Source: Nematostella vectensis
Taxonomy: Eukaryota; Cnidaria; Anthozoa; Actiniaria; Edwardsiidae
DNA length: 64,000 bases
Reading direction: 5' to 3'
NCBI RefSeq assembly: GCF_932526225.1
Contig: NC_064045.1
Coordinates: 4,102,498 to 4,166,497 of the forward strand
A model generated the notes under the pieces. It was not told the DNA's origin. It did no database searches and was given only the letters and a program-made list of their open reading frames with translations. Positions 1 through 10,400 of this stretch are shown one piece after another; positions within the stretch are counted from its first letter, which is position 1, and the number at the start of each line of letters is the position of its first letter. The position numbers and the translations under genes were made by a program.

Positions 1-2531
1 ACGCTAACACTGCTGATGACGTCACCATCGGTAAAGATCGTACAAACTACGGAAGCCCTTCGGCCCTCGTCGGCCCCGACATTAGGCATAACAATGCTGT
101 CAGAAACCCTTCGACAGACAGTCGTGTTTTCGCAAATTACTACATCGACGCCAACAAAATCAGAACTTTATTCCGAGAGCATTAGGGTGACGTCGGAAGA
201 AATTCCAAGTAGATCGGAGATCCATCGGGTTTCGTCCGGGATTCGGCCATCTCCGATATCAGTGGCGACAAACTCGTGCCTAATGTCGTTTCTTTTATCT
301 ACTACTAATGATATTGTGCTTGTAACGCCATCTCCTTCATCTACAAGAGCTACCTTGTCTGCCTCGCTTGCTCCGACAGCTATGACACCCAGTCCCACGA
401 CTCATGAAAAAGGTGATCCTTATTCTTTTTAACACTTTCTTCTGAAGCTAAACGATAATTTCTTTCTTTAATTTCACACTGGTCTCTCACTTGGATAAAA
501 ACGGCAATCGCACCAGTTTTCTTCCGGATTGCCGACGGAAACCTCAGCCGACAAGAGACAAAATAATCTATTAGAATCCGCGCTATTTAACAGGCCATCC
601 GCTCTAAATTACCAGTCATATCCTTAAAGAAACTTCCAATATACACGCTGCTTTTACAATTTTGAAAAAATCATCGGGGATTATTACGTTATCGACCCGA
701 AGTAAACTGGTGACATTGTTGCTTGGCAGCATAGTCATTAACTTTACTTGTATGCCATGTGAGTCGATGCTAAGGTTTTGGACGATTGTGTCAAGGCTAG
801 GGCATTCGAGCCTCTTACAATCCACCAGTCCCTTTCCCTGACCACGCCATTCCTAACTTTACACTAATGCCTCAGGTAAGGCCGATACCAAGGTCTTGGA
901 TGAGAAGGAGACCATAGTATTGGCAACGTGCGTGACGGCCGGGGTTCTCGCGGCACTCATCTGCTTTGCTATGTACTGCTTCAAGAAGAAAGTCGTCAGG
1001 CGTAACAAAACGTAAGTGTTGTGGGATGAAGTGATGTGTACAGAAATATATGAGGTGTTGTACGGTGATGTAGTGAGGTGTGGTTTTGTGTGATGCGGTG
1101 AGGTGATGTTAGGTGGTGTGTGGTACTGGTTAATGAGTTGAGCTGATGTTAGGTGGCGTGTGGTGCTGTAAAATGAGGTGATGTAAGGTAAGGTGATGTA
1201 AGGCGAGACGATGTAAGGTGAGATGTGGTGTTGTGTAAAGTGATGTCTGGAGCTGTGTAATGAGGCAAGGTGATGTAAGGTGAGGTGTGCCATGTGATGC
1301 GATGAGGTAGATGTGTTGTTGTGGATGTAAGGTGTGTGATGTTGTGTTGTGCGATGAGGTGTGCCATTATATGATGTAATGTATGGCGTGATGTTGTGTA
1401 ATGTAGGGCGAGGTGTGGTGTTGTGTGATGAGGTGTGGTGTGGTGTGGTGTGATGGGGTGAGGTGAGGCGAAATGTGTGGTGTTGTGTGATGGGGTGTGA
1501 TGGGGTGTGTGATTAGGTAAGGTGATAGAAGGTGATGCGAGGTGTAGTGTTGTGTGATTAGGTGACGATAGGTGAAGTGTGGTGTTGTGAGGTGTGGTGA
1601 GGTGTAGTGTAGTGTTGTGAGGTGTAATGTTGTGTTTTGAGGTTTGAGTAGTGTGGCGTTGTGAGGTGAGCTGTAGTGTGATATGGTGATGTTTAGTGGG
1701 TGTTGTGAGGTGAGGTGTGGTGTTGTGACGTGTTGTGTGGTGTTTGTTGTGAGGTGAGGTGTAGTGTGGTGTTGTGAGGTGTTGTGTGGTGTTGTGAGGT
1801 GGGTGAGGTGTATTGTGGTGTTGTGTGGTGTGGTGTTGTGAGGTGTAGTGTGGTGTGGTGATGTGTAGTGTATGTTGTGAGGTGAGGTGTAGTGTGGTGT
1901 TGTGAGGTGTTGTGTGGTGTTGTGAGGTGAGGTGTGGTGTTGCGAGGTGTAGTGTGGTGTGGACATGTCACGTGATTTTTTACTTATAGGTGTTATGTAA
2001 CAAGTCACCTGATTTTTTACTTGTAGGTGCTGTGACAAGTCACGTGATATTTTACTTGTGGGTTTTGTAACATGTCACATTAAATACACCGAGGGGAGGG
2101 AGGGAAGATATCTCAGTGTAGTGTTGTGAGGTGTATTGTGGTGTTGTAAGGTGTGGTATAGTGTTGTCTGTGAGGTGTAGTGTGGTGTAGTGTGGTGTGG
2201 TGTTGTGAGGTGTACTGTTGTGTTGTGAGGTGTGGTGAGCTGTAGTGTAGTGTCGTGTGGTGGAATGATTTGAGGTGTTGTGAGGTGTGGTGTAGTGTGG
2301 TGTTGTGAGGTGAGGTGCAGTGTAGTGTTCCATTGTGAGATGATTTGAGGTGTTGTGTGATAGTGTTGTGAGGCCATAGAGGGTTATGTGGTAAGGAAAG
2401 TTTATGTAGTGTTGTATCAGGCCCATAGCAAGCAAGGTTCGGGAGTTTCTGTAAAATCAGGCCATGTGATATTCCAAATTTCTTATTTCAGCCTCGATGC
2501 AAGGTACGATCGAGTAAGCGGAGTAATATAA
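1..2531 (+). CDS. C-terminal part of a Ser/Thr-rich type I membrane protein (5' end outside window)
   Basis: Three exons are joined by phase and GT-AG borders: <1..412, 876..1011 and 2492..2531 (TAA stop). The first exon is open from the left edge and encodes a Ser/Thr/Pro-rich stretch, as in a mucin-like, O-glycosylated stalk. It ends in phase 1 at a GTGATC donor. The second exon starts in the matching phase after CTCAG and encodes a short linker, a hydrophobic span (ATCVTAGVLAALICFAMYCF) and a basic stop-transfer stretch (KKKVVRRNK). The third exon gives a short tail, LDARYDRVSGVI. The predicted topology is therefore extracellular N-terminus, one membrane helix and a cytoplasmic tail of about 20 residues. 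No domain is recognisable in the visible part, so the family is unknown. The 1.5-kb last intron is almost wholly G/T-rich repeat. The three-exon assembly is an inference; the membrane helix and both tail exons are the strongest parts. Confidence 0.6.
500..721. mobile_element. TTAA-family MITE, diverged copy
   Basis: The ends resemble the inverted termini of the better copies at 27970-28223 and 49985-50156 (CACCAGTTTTCTTCCGG at the left; CCCGAAGTAAACTGGTGACA at the right). The internal blocks 'GACGGAAACCTCAGCCG' and 'AGGCCATCCGCTCTAAATTA' are also shared with them. It lies in an intron of the membrane-protein gene. It is non-coding and too diverged to show a target duplication. Confidence 0.6.
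1020..2435. repeat. G/T-rich degenerate minisatellite in last intron
   Basis: The + strand is built from variants of GTGTGGTGTTGTGAGGTG. It has almost no A/C runs and no fixed unit length. The sense transcript would be G/U-rich. The His/Thr/Pro-rich minus-strand reading frames over this stretch are repeat artefacts. Confidence 0.9.
1961..2079. repeat. Three ~38-bp direct repeats with CACGTG-type cores
   Basis: Three consecutive copies of a unit containing GTCACGTGATTTTTTACTT, with a TATAGGTG-like end, interrupt the G/T-rich array. The middle copy has GTCACCTG instead of GTCACGTG. Each copy carries an E-box-like palindrome and a pyrimidine-rich AG that looks like a weak splice acceptor. Confidence 0.7.
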
Positions 2532-3103
2532 CACCTGCCCGTAATAGTGGGGTAGAGGAACAGAACATCACTCAAGAAGTCGCTTCGGCTAATAGCCATC
2601 TGACCGTAATGTTGAGGGTGAGCAAGGGAACAGCACTAAAACAGTCGCCTTGGGTAGAGGCCATCTGACCGTATTAGAGGAATTGGGCCATAACGGTCAA
2701 ACCAATGCGGGTAACAACTGCGCCTGATCGAAAAGAGTCAAATGGGAAGGAATGTAAGAGATGACAGTGGACCCTTTTATAAAATGGCCGGTGCAAATTC
2801 ACGTCTTAATAGAATTCCACGGATAGTAAACCCACTTAAATGAGCATCAAATGCAGCTAGAGGAATTGGAAAGAGAATATTTTACAGGACGTATGTTTGA
2901 CAATACGACACTTAGGGGAAGAGGGTGGTGGTGGTGGTGGTGGGGGGGGGGGGGGTGGGGAAGAATAGGGGAGGGGAGGGGGAGAGAAGGGATTAGTGAA
3001 ATCACGAATAGGCGACTTACGCGACGTATCACGTGGCGTTTTAGGTTTCAACTCGAGCGCTCTCCAGTTTTTGGCGGCAAAATAGCAGCAACAAGAGTAA
3101 CTT
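2532..3103. other. 3' flank of the membrane-protein gene, non-coding
   Basis: No gene is seen. Positions 2550-2690 hold a diverged tandem duplication: 'GGTAGAGG' and 'GCCATCTGACCGTA' each occur twice at similar spacing. A G-rich run lies at about 2926-2980. The upstream part is probably 3' UTR. Confidence 0.5.
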
Positions 3104-3329
3104 TACCCTGGGTTCCAGAGGCTGAATATCCGCTTTTCCCAGCATGCTAGGGGCGGGGGTTCAAATGGGCTGGCGGCCCACTTCCGCTTCGCTCGTTGTA
3201 ATTCTCGCTTCGCTCGTAAAACTCTCGCTTCGCTTGAAAAATCTCTCGCTTCGATCGAAAAATCTCTCGTTTCGCTCGAAAATTCTCGGTTCGCTTGAAA
3301 AACCCTCGGAGCCTCTGGTCTCCAGGGTA
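3104..3329. mobile_element. 226-bp Mutator-like MITE with internal CGCTTCGCTCG repeats
   Basis: The terminal inverted repeats start TACCCTGGGTTCCAGAGGCT and end AGCCTCTGGTCTCCAGGGTA. A perfect 9-bp target duplication, GAGTAACTT, flanks the element at 3095-3103 and 3330-3338. The core is six to seven short tandem units of the type CTCGCTTCGCTCGAAAAAT. It is non-autonomous and has no coding capacity. Confidence 0.85.
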
Positions 3330-3338
3330 GAGTAACTT

Positions 3339-4570
3339 ATTAATCGCTTACAAATAAGCCAGAAAGTTTCTATCCCACAAAAGACTTATTTTCACTGACG
3401 CATTTATCTTTTTCGTCGTTCTCTGGAATGAGGGTCAGAGCCATTTCTGTGTTTTGTCTCCAAAGGTCACGTGACTTCTTAGTGCCTGTCGCCTATTGGC
3501 TGCCAAAACGCACCCCTTTGCTCGCGCGCAGGTTCTGTAGATTACAATGTTGGTCACAGAATATGACAGTGTTTTCCCAATTGTGATCAATTGAAAGGCA
3601 CCGAGTTTCCTTGAAATAGGTAAATTCAGAGGGAGCTTTTCTATTCTGCACGATTTTGACTGATTTTTGAAATAGCACGAAAATCACTCTTCAGCCGTGG
3701 AAATGCCAGGTTTAATCTTCATAGTACAGTAATTGACTAAGGCAAGCCATCCGGTAATGAGGTGCAATGGTATTATGGTACGTCCGTCTTTTTTTAATTT
3801 CTACGACAACACATAGTGGCTAACCCTCGTTTTAGAGTTGTACTTACAGTGTGACCACCTTTGGTTATAAAACCTCAAAACCTACCTATTTCAAACAAGG
3901 TAGGAGTAGAAAATTCACGTATCTTAGCCCGCATTCGTCCATGGGTAACGTTAGGCTAGATCCTGAGAGCCATGTGAATGTTTACTGGCACATAAAAAAG
4001 ACGATACAGTTTTCCAAACCTAGATTTATGTTTGTTATTTGCTTACTTATTTAATTGCCTTGTAACACTACAGGCTACGATACACGTATTCTCCGAGTGT
4101 AACCTTATTTGAAATAGGTCAGGCTAGTCCTAGGCGTTCTTACCGGGTTTCCTGTGCTTGCTTGTACGCGCCTGTCAGCTGTATTATGTCGTTTGACGGG
4201 AATTCGAGTTCAGCATGTCTGAGCTCAGGGTGTCCAACATAGCATACCTTTTTAATGTGGCCATAGATAGAAGACACTTTATTGATTAAATTACACAAAG
4301 ATCATGCAACAAATCATCACGTGAAAAAGTATTTGTATCAAATAGGCCAGCCCGTGAAAGCACATAAAGGTTATACAATTGAACTCTATTTACAAAGAAA
4401 TTACCTTTGAGGGTACTACTTATATTTGTAAAAAAAAAAAAAAGCTTCAAAAGCCTTGTACATATTAACCAAGCATTTATCAAATAAAGCATTAATTACA
4501 TTTGATGTGTTGATGCAATTTAAATGCGCATCTATCGAACCCCCACCCCTTCTATAAATCTTCAATCCCC
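3339..4570. other. Intergenic, no gene recognised
   Basis: No convincing exon is seen on either strand. The 3420-3520 part (AAGGTCACGTGACTTCTTAG) is similar to 13385-13470 (AAAGGTCACGTGATCTCTTA), so both are probably copies of an old dispersed repeat. A poly-A run at about 4429-4443 precedes a C-rich run that leads into the 58-bp array. Confidence 0.5.
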
Positions 4571-4574
4571 CCCC

Positions 4575-5510
4575 CCCACCCTTCCCCATGTCACCCACCG
4601 CTATGTGTGGTGCTCTCCCGGACTACACGTTCATCACCCCTCCCCGTGTCATCCACCGCTATGTGTGGTGCTCTCCCGGACTACACGTTCATCACCCCTC
4701 CCCGTGTAACCCACCGCTATGTGTGGTGCTCTCCCGGACTACACGTTCATCACCCCTCCCCGTGTCATCCACCGCTATGTGTGGTGCTCTCCCGGACTAC
4801 ACGTTCATCACCCCTCCCCGTGTCATCCACCGCCATGTGTGGTGCTCTCCCGGACTACACGTTCATCACCTATCCTCGTGTAACCCACCGCTATGTGTGG
4901 TGCTCTCCCGGACTACACGTTCATCACCCTTCCCCGTGTCATCCACCGCTCTGTGTGGTGCTCTCCCGGACTACACGTTCATCACCCTTCCCCGTGTCAT
5001 CCACCGCTATGTGTGGTGCTCTCCCGGACTACACGTTCATCACCCCTCCCCGTGTCATCCACCGCCATGTGTGGTGCTCTCCCGGACTACACGTTCATCA
5101 CCCCTCCCCGTGTCATCCACCGCCATGTGTGGTGCTCTCCCGGACTACACGTTCATCACCTATCCTCGTGTAACCCACCGCAATGTGTGGTGCTCTCCCG
5201 GACTACACGTTCATCCCCCCCCCCCCGTGTCATCAACCGCTATGTGTGGTGCTCTCCCGGACTACACGTTCATCACCCCTCCCCGTGTCATCCACCGCTT
5301 TGTGTGGTGCTCTCCCTGACTACACGTTCATCACCCTTCCCCGTGTCATACACCGCTATGTATGGTGCTCTCCCGGCCTACACGTTCATCACCCTTCCCC
5401 GTGTCATCCACCGCTATGTGTGGTGCTCTCCCGGCCTACACGTTCATCACCCTTCACCGTGTCATCCACCGCTATGTGTGGTGCTCTCGCCGACCACATC
5501 TCCATCACCC
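4575..5510. repeat. 58-bp minisatellite, about 16 copies
   Basis: The unit includes GTGTGGTGCTCTCCCGGACT followed by ACACGTTCATCACCCCTCCC. The unit end CTCTCCCG recurs exactly every 58 bp (for example 4620, 4678, 4736). Copies differ by point changes such as GCTATG/GCCATG/GCTCTG and TCATCC/TAACCC. Because 58 is not a multiple of 3 and the unit has no stop codon in any + frame, all three forward frames stay open for long distances. That accounts for several long overlapping frames with the same cycling 58-residue peptide. A non-coding satellite is the simplest reading. Confidence 0.92.
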
Positions 5511-6161
5511 TTTGGATTCCTCTTAATATCTTCCTTTCTAATTGGCTGTCACAAACTGCTCTAGTCTCCTTTGCAGCCGCTCGTCTCGGAGTTGCGCAAC
5601 GGTCCCCGCCTTCTCCCCGCTTAGCGTGACAAGTGGCTACTAGGGAGACTGCAACTAGGATCAACCCCAACCCCGAGTAGCTCCCCCTCCCCTCCCCCCC
5701 ATGCATGGAGTGCTGTCTTTTCTGGTCCACCAGTTGTAAGTGGCATCGGTTGTAATTCGACATGACGGAAAGACCTGGAAAATACGCAATTCTAGATAGA
5801 GAAAGAAAGACACAATTTCTTACAATGGCCATCGGTTCCTTGTATTACGGGCTAATTTTCAGTAACAACAAATAACGTGAGACCGTGGTGCACATACCGA
5901 GATTTTGGTTTTTTGATATTTTTTCTTGATCATCCTTGTGCTATGTATGGCTCAGGGACGAAAGAATTGGCATCAATTAAAAAGAAGGCGCATTTGATAT
6001 TTTGTTTGTTATAACTCGCTAAGTACTTATAGAAATTTTTCCCCTTATTAGATGTTAAATGGTCTTATTTGAAGCGTCATAACATATTTTTCCGTGATGT
6101 CTTGCAATTCCATTTCTTTCAACCTATTCTTTATCCCCCCCCCCCCGTTAGTCGGACAGCT
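5511..6161. other. Intergenic between minisatellite and PAN-FReD gene
   Basis: No gene is recognised. The right part is probably the 3' UTR and 3' flank of the minus-strand PAN-FReD gene. Confidence 0.4.
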
Positions 6162-7111
6162 TTACGCCGAACCACCACTGCGTGGTGCTGTCATCGGTTG
6201 CGCACCCAGAGAATCCCGTGTCCATTCTCCGTACCTGCCGAAATAGTTTGCACTGTATGGAAACTGTGGGGTTGGATTGTCATAGGCACATTCGCCATGG
6301 CTCACATCAGTGTGCAGTATAATAGTATCCTTTTGCCAAAAGGGGACTGTGATATCTGTCCCGGGGACACCGCGAATGCTGATAAGCTCCACCTTGATGC
6401 ACGTGCCTAAACCTAAGAACGTTGTCGGGTCAAGATTGGAGATCTTCGCACGTACATAATCCCGGGTCGAGATACCTTGGTTTGGACTGTAGTTTGTGGT
6501 AGCGCGGACATGGGTGGATATATCTCTGACGCCTCGCATCTCAGCTAAAGTCATTCTGTACTTTTCTAAGTCTAAATGAACAATCCCGTAGCCATATTCT
6601 TTATTCAGTCCTACCTCAAGGAATGCAGGAATAAGCCAATTTTTACGCGCAAAAGACATTAGTAGGGTCCAGGCCCACCCGGGTTCGGTAGTGAAGTCAC
6701 AAATGACCCGTCTCAAATTGTCAAAACCAGGAACATAGATGAGGTATTTGCCATTTTCTTTTCGTCCCCGCCTCAAGTAGTCCAGGCAACTGCGGCTCTC
6801 CTAAAAGAAAAAGGGAAACCTTTGAGAAAGGTGTAAAAGATAAAATCAATTCCTCCCCAAGAAGGGCATAAAGCCTGGTGCACACTAGTGATATAACGAC
6901 ACGGGAGTGCGCACTCTCTTTAGCCCGACATAACGACATGGACATAATGACATAAAAGAAATATCCATGTCGTTATGTCGGGCTTACGCCAAAATGTCAA
7001 ACCATTCGTACTTGAACATACGAAGAAAAGAGTGCGCGCGCACATGTTGTTATGTCCCTATTATGTCACCACTTTGCATGCACCAGGCATAAGCAACGAC
7101 AACGGCAACGG

Positions 7112-7146
<35 letters not shown>

Positions 7147-7261
7147 GCAACGACAACGACAACGACAACGACAACGGCAACGACAACGGCAACGACAACG
7201 ACAACGAAAACGGCAACGACAACGACAACGACACCGACAACGACAACGGCAACGACAACGA

Positions 7262-7338
<77 letters not shown>

Positions 7339-7446
7339 GCAACGACAACGACAACGACAACGACAACGGCAACGACAACGGCAACGACAACGGCAACGAC
7401 AACGACAACAACAACGAAACGACAACGACAATGACAACGACAACGG

Positions 7447-7499
<53 letters not shown>

Positions 7500-10400
7500 G
7501 CAACGACAACGGCAACGGCAACGCGAAAGGCGACGGCAGAAGAGCCAGACATGAAATACACTCTGAAATGGATTCTGTCTGATACATTTCAGCCGTTTTC
7601 CTTCAAACGACAATGTGAAAACTCCAAGTTTTACGGTCTAGCAAAAACGGGAACGTGTGCGCTGAAAACTAGACTATCTTTGTTCGCTATGCTAGAAATA
7701 AGATTCTAGGCTTGACTATAGTGTTTTTAGCCTGAGTATCAGGCCTTAAGGGGAGGGGGGGAGGGCCCCCCTAAAAAAGCCTGATACTCAAGCTATAGTG
7801 TTTTGGGACTACAAACCGACAAATCGAGTTAATCCTCGATAACTGTCCTACAAAACGAGTTAATACTCGATTCCATGCGGAACCATCTTGGAACTGAATT
7901 TTGTGATTTTAGATTCCGAAGTAATTGCAGTTTTGCCATTTGATTGCTGCAATTAAATTATTTAAAGTTAAAGTTGAAAAGTTTAATGTCAATCTTGACC
8001 AACTTTTTTTCTCGATTTCCGATTTTCGCGTCGTTGTTTAAACATGTTTGGGGGAAAACGGCTGAAAAAAAATCAAAGAAATTATGTAAAAATACAATGG
8101 CTTTGAGACAGTCCTTTTTTCCCTTCTAGTAGAGGCTTCTCGAGCCCTAACCAAATTGCGCTAAAAGTTGATCAAAGTGACATAAAGAAACCCTCATTAC
8201 ATCCTCAGCATCTCTTTTACCATTGCTTCATTGTCCCGGTAAAACACTGATGTCAGGTCGTCAAGGAGTCTGTCAATCACACCTCCGCTATAACCATCTG
8301 ATGACGTTAGCTCGCACACATCCGGGCTCTTGAAGTTGAACGAAAGGCATTGTGGATGTTCTGTGCAGAGAAGGGCGCAGTCTATATTGTCGTCCACATT
8401 CTGGATCGCAATGATCGATTCGTTTAACCGCTTGCCTGTGGATGCAGAATAGGTCAAGGTTGCGTACGGATTTCAGAGTATTTTCTTTTATTTACTAACA
8501 ATTTATTTTCTGGTGATATTGGCCCACAAGTATCACGGTAAAAAAATTGCTCACGGCGACAAAAACAAATTACACCGTAGAAAATCATTTATACCAAAAA
8601 CATACAAAGGGGTTGTAATCTACCTTAACAGACGTGTACCCAGGATTGGCTGAAGGCGGGTCCGCAGTCATATGGTATCATATGGAAAAAGGATAGTATT
8701 TAAAGATTCCTTAATATATAGATTTAAGCATTGCCTAAAGGCGGAGCTCCAAACGACCAAATATTTGCTTACTTTCGTTTGATATTTTAAGAGATATTAC
8801 AAATTATTATATTTCTGTTTTGACGACGTCAACTATTTCACAGATCACGCGACCAACTTGTTATTCCCCCTTCCCCCCACCCTCGATATCTACATGACAC
8901 ATAACAAGTTTATTGTTTCGGCTTCAGGGTAGTTTTACTTTATTGACGTAATTGATAATGTCACGTGACCATCCCATTGCACCCCTCTTGAAACATACAT
9001 GACACTTTCTGAGTTTTGTCGGTCATACGATGTTTCTTTAATGAAATACATATATATATATATTTTTGTTTCCATGACATCAGCATGTTCTGCTTTTAGT
9101 GAGTCCATCGATGACGTCACAATCACGTGACTAAATTGGTGCACCCCCTTGACACATCCATGGTACATACCAAGTTTCGTTGTCATATGATGTTTCGTTT
9201 AGGAGATATGAAGATAGATATGACATTATAATATTTTTTTAAAAGTGACGTCATCGATGACGTCACGCATCACGTGACCATATCTTGGCATTGCCCTTGA
9301 CACATACATGACACCTACCAAGTTTGGTCGGTATATAATGTTTTGTTTCACAAGATATGAATTTTTTTTTATTTTGATGACGTCAACATATTTTGCTTCT
9401 AGTGATGTCATTGATGACGTCACAATTACGTTACGACATTGGAGCTAGCCTGCTTGCAGGCGGTACTCGGTGCTATTATTACGGAAAAGCCTCTCCGTTC
9501 GATAATCGGGCGCCATCTTGTATTTTAAGCCGAGTGGTCCTGGGGGCGAGCGCAAAAACGGACGCAGGGCAGGGGGGGAAGGAGCACCTACATGACACCT
9601 ACCGAGTTTGGTTGCCATATGATGCTTTTAAGGGACGGACGGACATCGCGTCACGAAAACTAGAGTCGGTGGGTTACCAATATTTGTTACCATATTTGTT
9701 TTGTATACCACTTTTTCATAGGTATGGGGCTCCGCTTACGCGGAGCTTCGCGTGGGAGCTCCGCTAATAAGAAATGACCCACTTTTTTGCCGCCTGTTTT
9801 CGCGCCTGCTATACAGACAGAAGTTAGTTATGGGTCAAACTTTTTGTGTAGTTTCTACTGATCGGGAAAATAATGCGACGTTGCTAAGCAAAGAAAGCGC
9901 AAGAGTATCACTGGCATAATTTACGGAACAAAACAAAAGCAATATAAAACATGGATAACTTCTAAAATATTGAACACCTAAAACATCACAAGTATACACC
10001 TGCTTTATCAAACAAGTATCGCTAGAAAATGACTCATTCTGCTAAAAATTGTTCACCGTGAAAAATGTATGTGAGAAATTTATGTGAAATACAAAGCTTG
10101 TTATAAATATACAACTGGTTCATTGAGAGACAAGATATATGTATATGAAATATGATATATGGCTAACAATCCCCCATAAGCCATTATTGTTTTTTTATAA
10201 CAATCCCCCATCTATTGCATAAGCCATTATTGTTATTTTTTATTAGCACTCATCAGTGTCCTTCATCAAACACCATCAACCCTTATCAGCCTTAATCAAC
10301 CATCATTAACCCATATCAGCCTTCATCAACCATCATTAACCCATATCAGCCTTCATCAATCATCATTAACCCATATCAGCCTTCATCAACCATCATTAAC

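Noticed and set aside
168-398. Minus-strand 76-residue frame opposite the Ser/Thr-rich exon
   Set aside because: It is the antisense of a Ser/Thr-rich sequence; the plus-strand exon is supported by phase-matched TM and tail exons.
1149-2435. Long minus-strand His/Thr/Pro-rich reading frames
   Set aside because: They are read-through of the G/T-rich intronic repeat and have no non-repeat sequence.
4588-5629. Several overlapping 150-240-residue plus-strand frames
   Set aside because: They are the same 58-bp repeat read in three frames; no independent coding evidence.
6975-7709. Asn-Asp, Gln-Arg, Val and Cys-Arg repeat proteins on both strands
   Set aside because: A 6-bp unit without stops leaves every frame open; it lies in an intron of the PAN-FReD gene.
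9393-9767. 124-residue plus-strand frame
   Set aside because: It is formed by the half MITE inside the CRE/E-box repeat; no protein-like feature.
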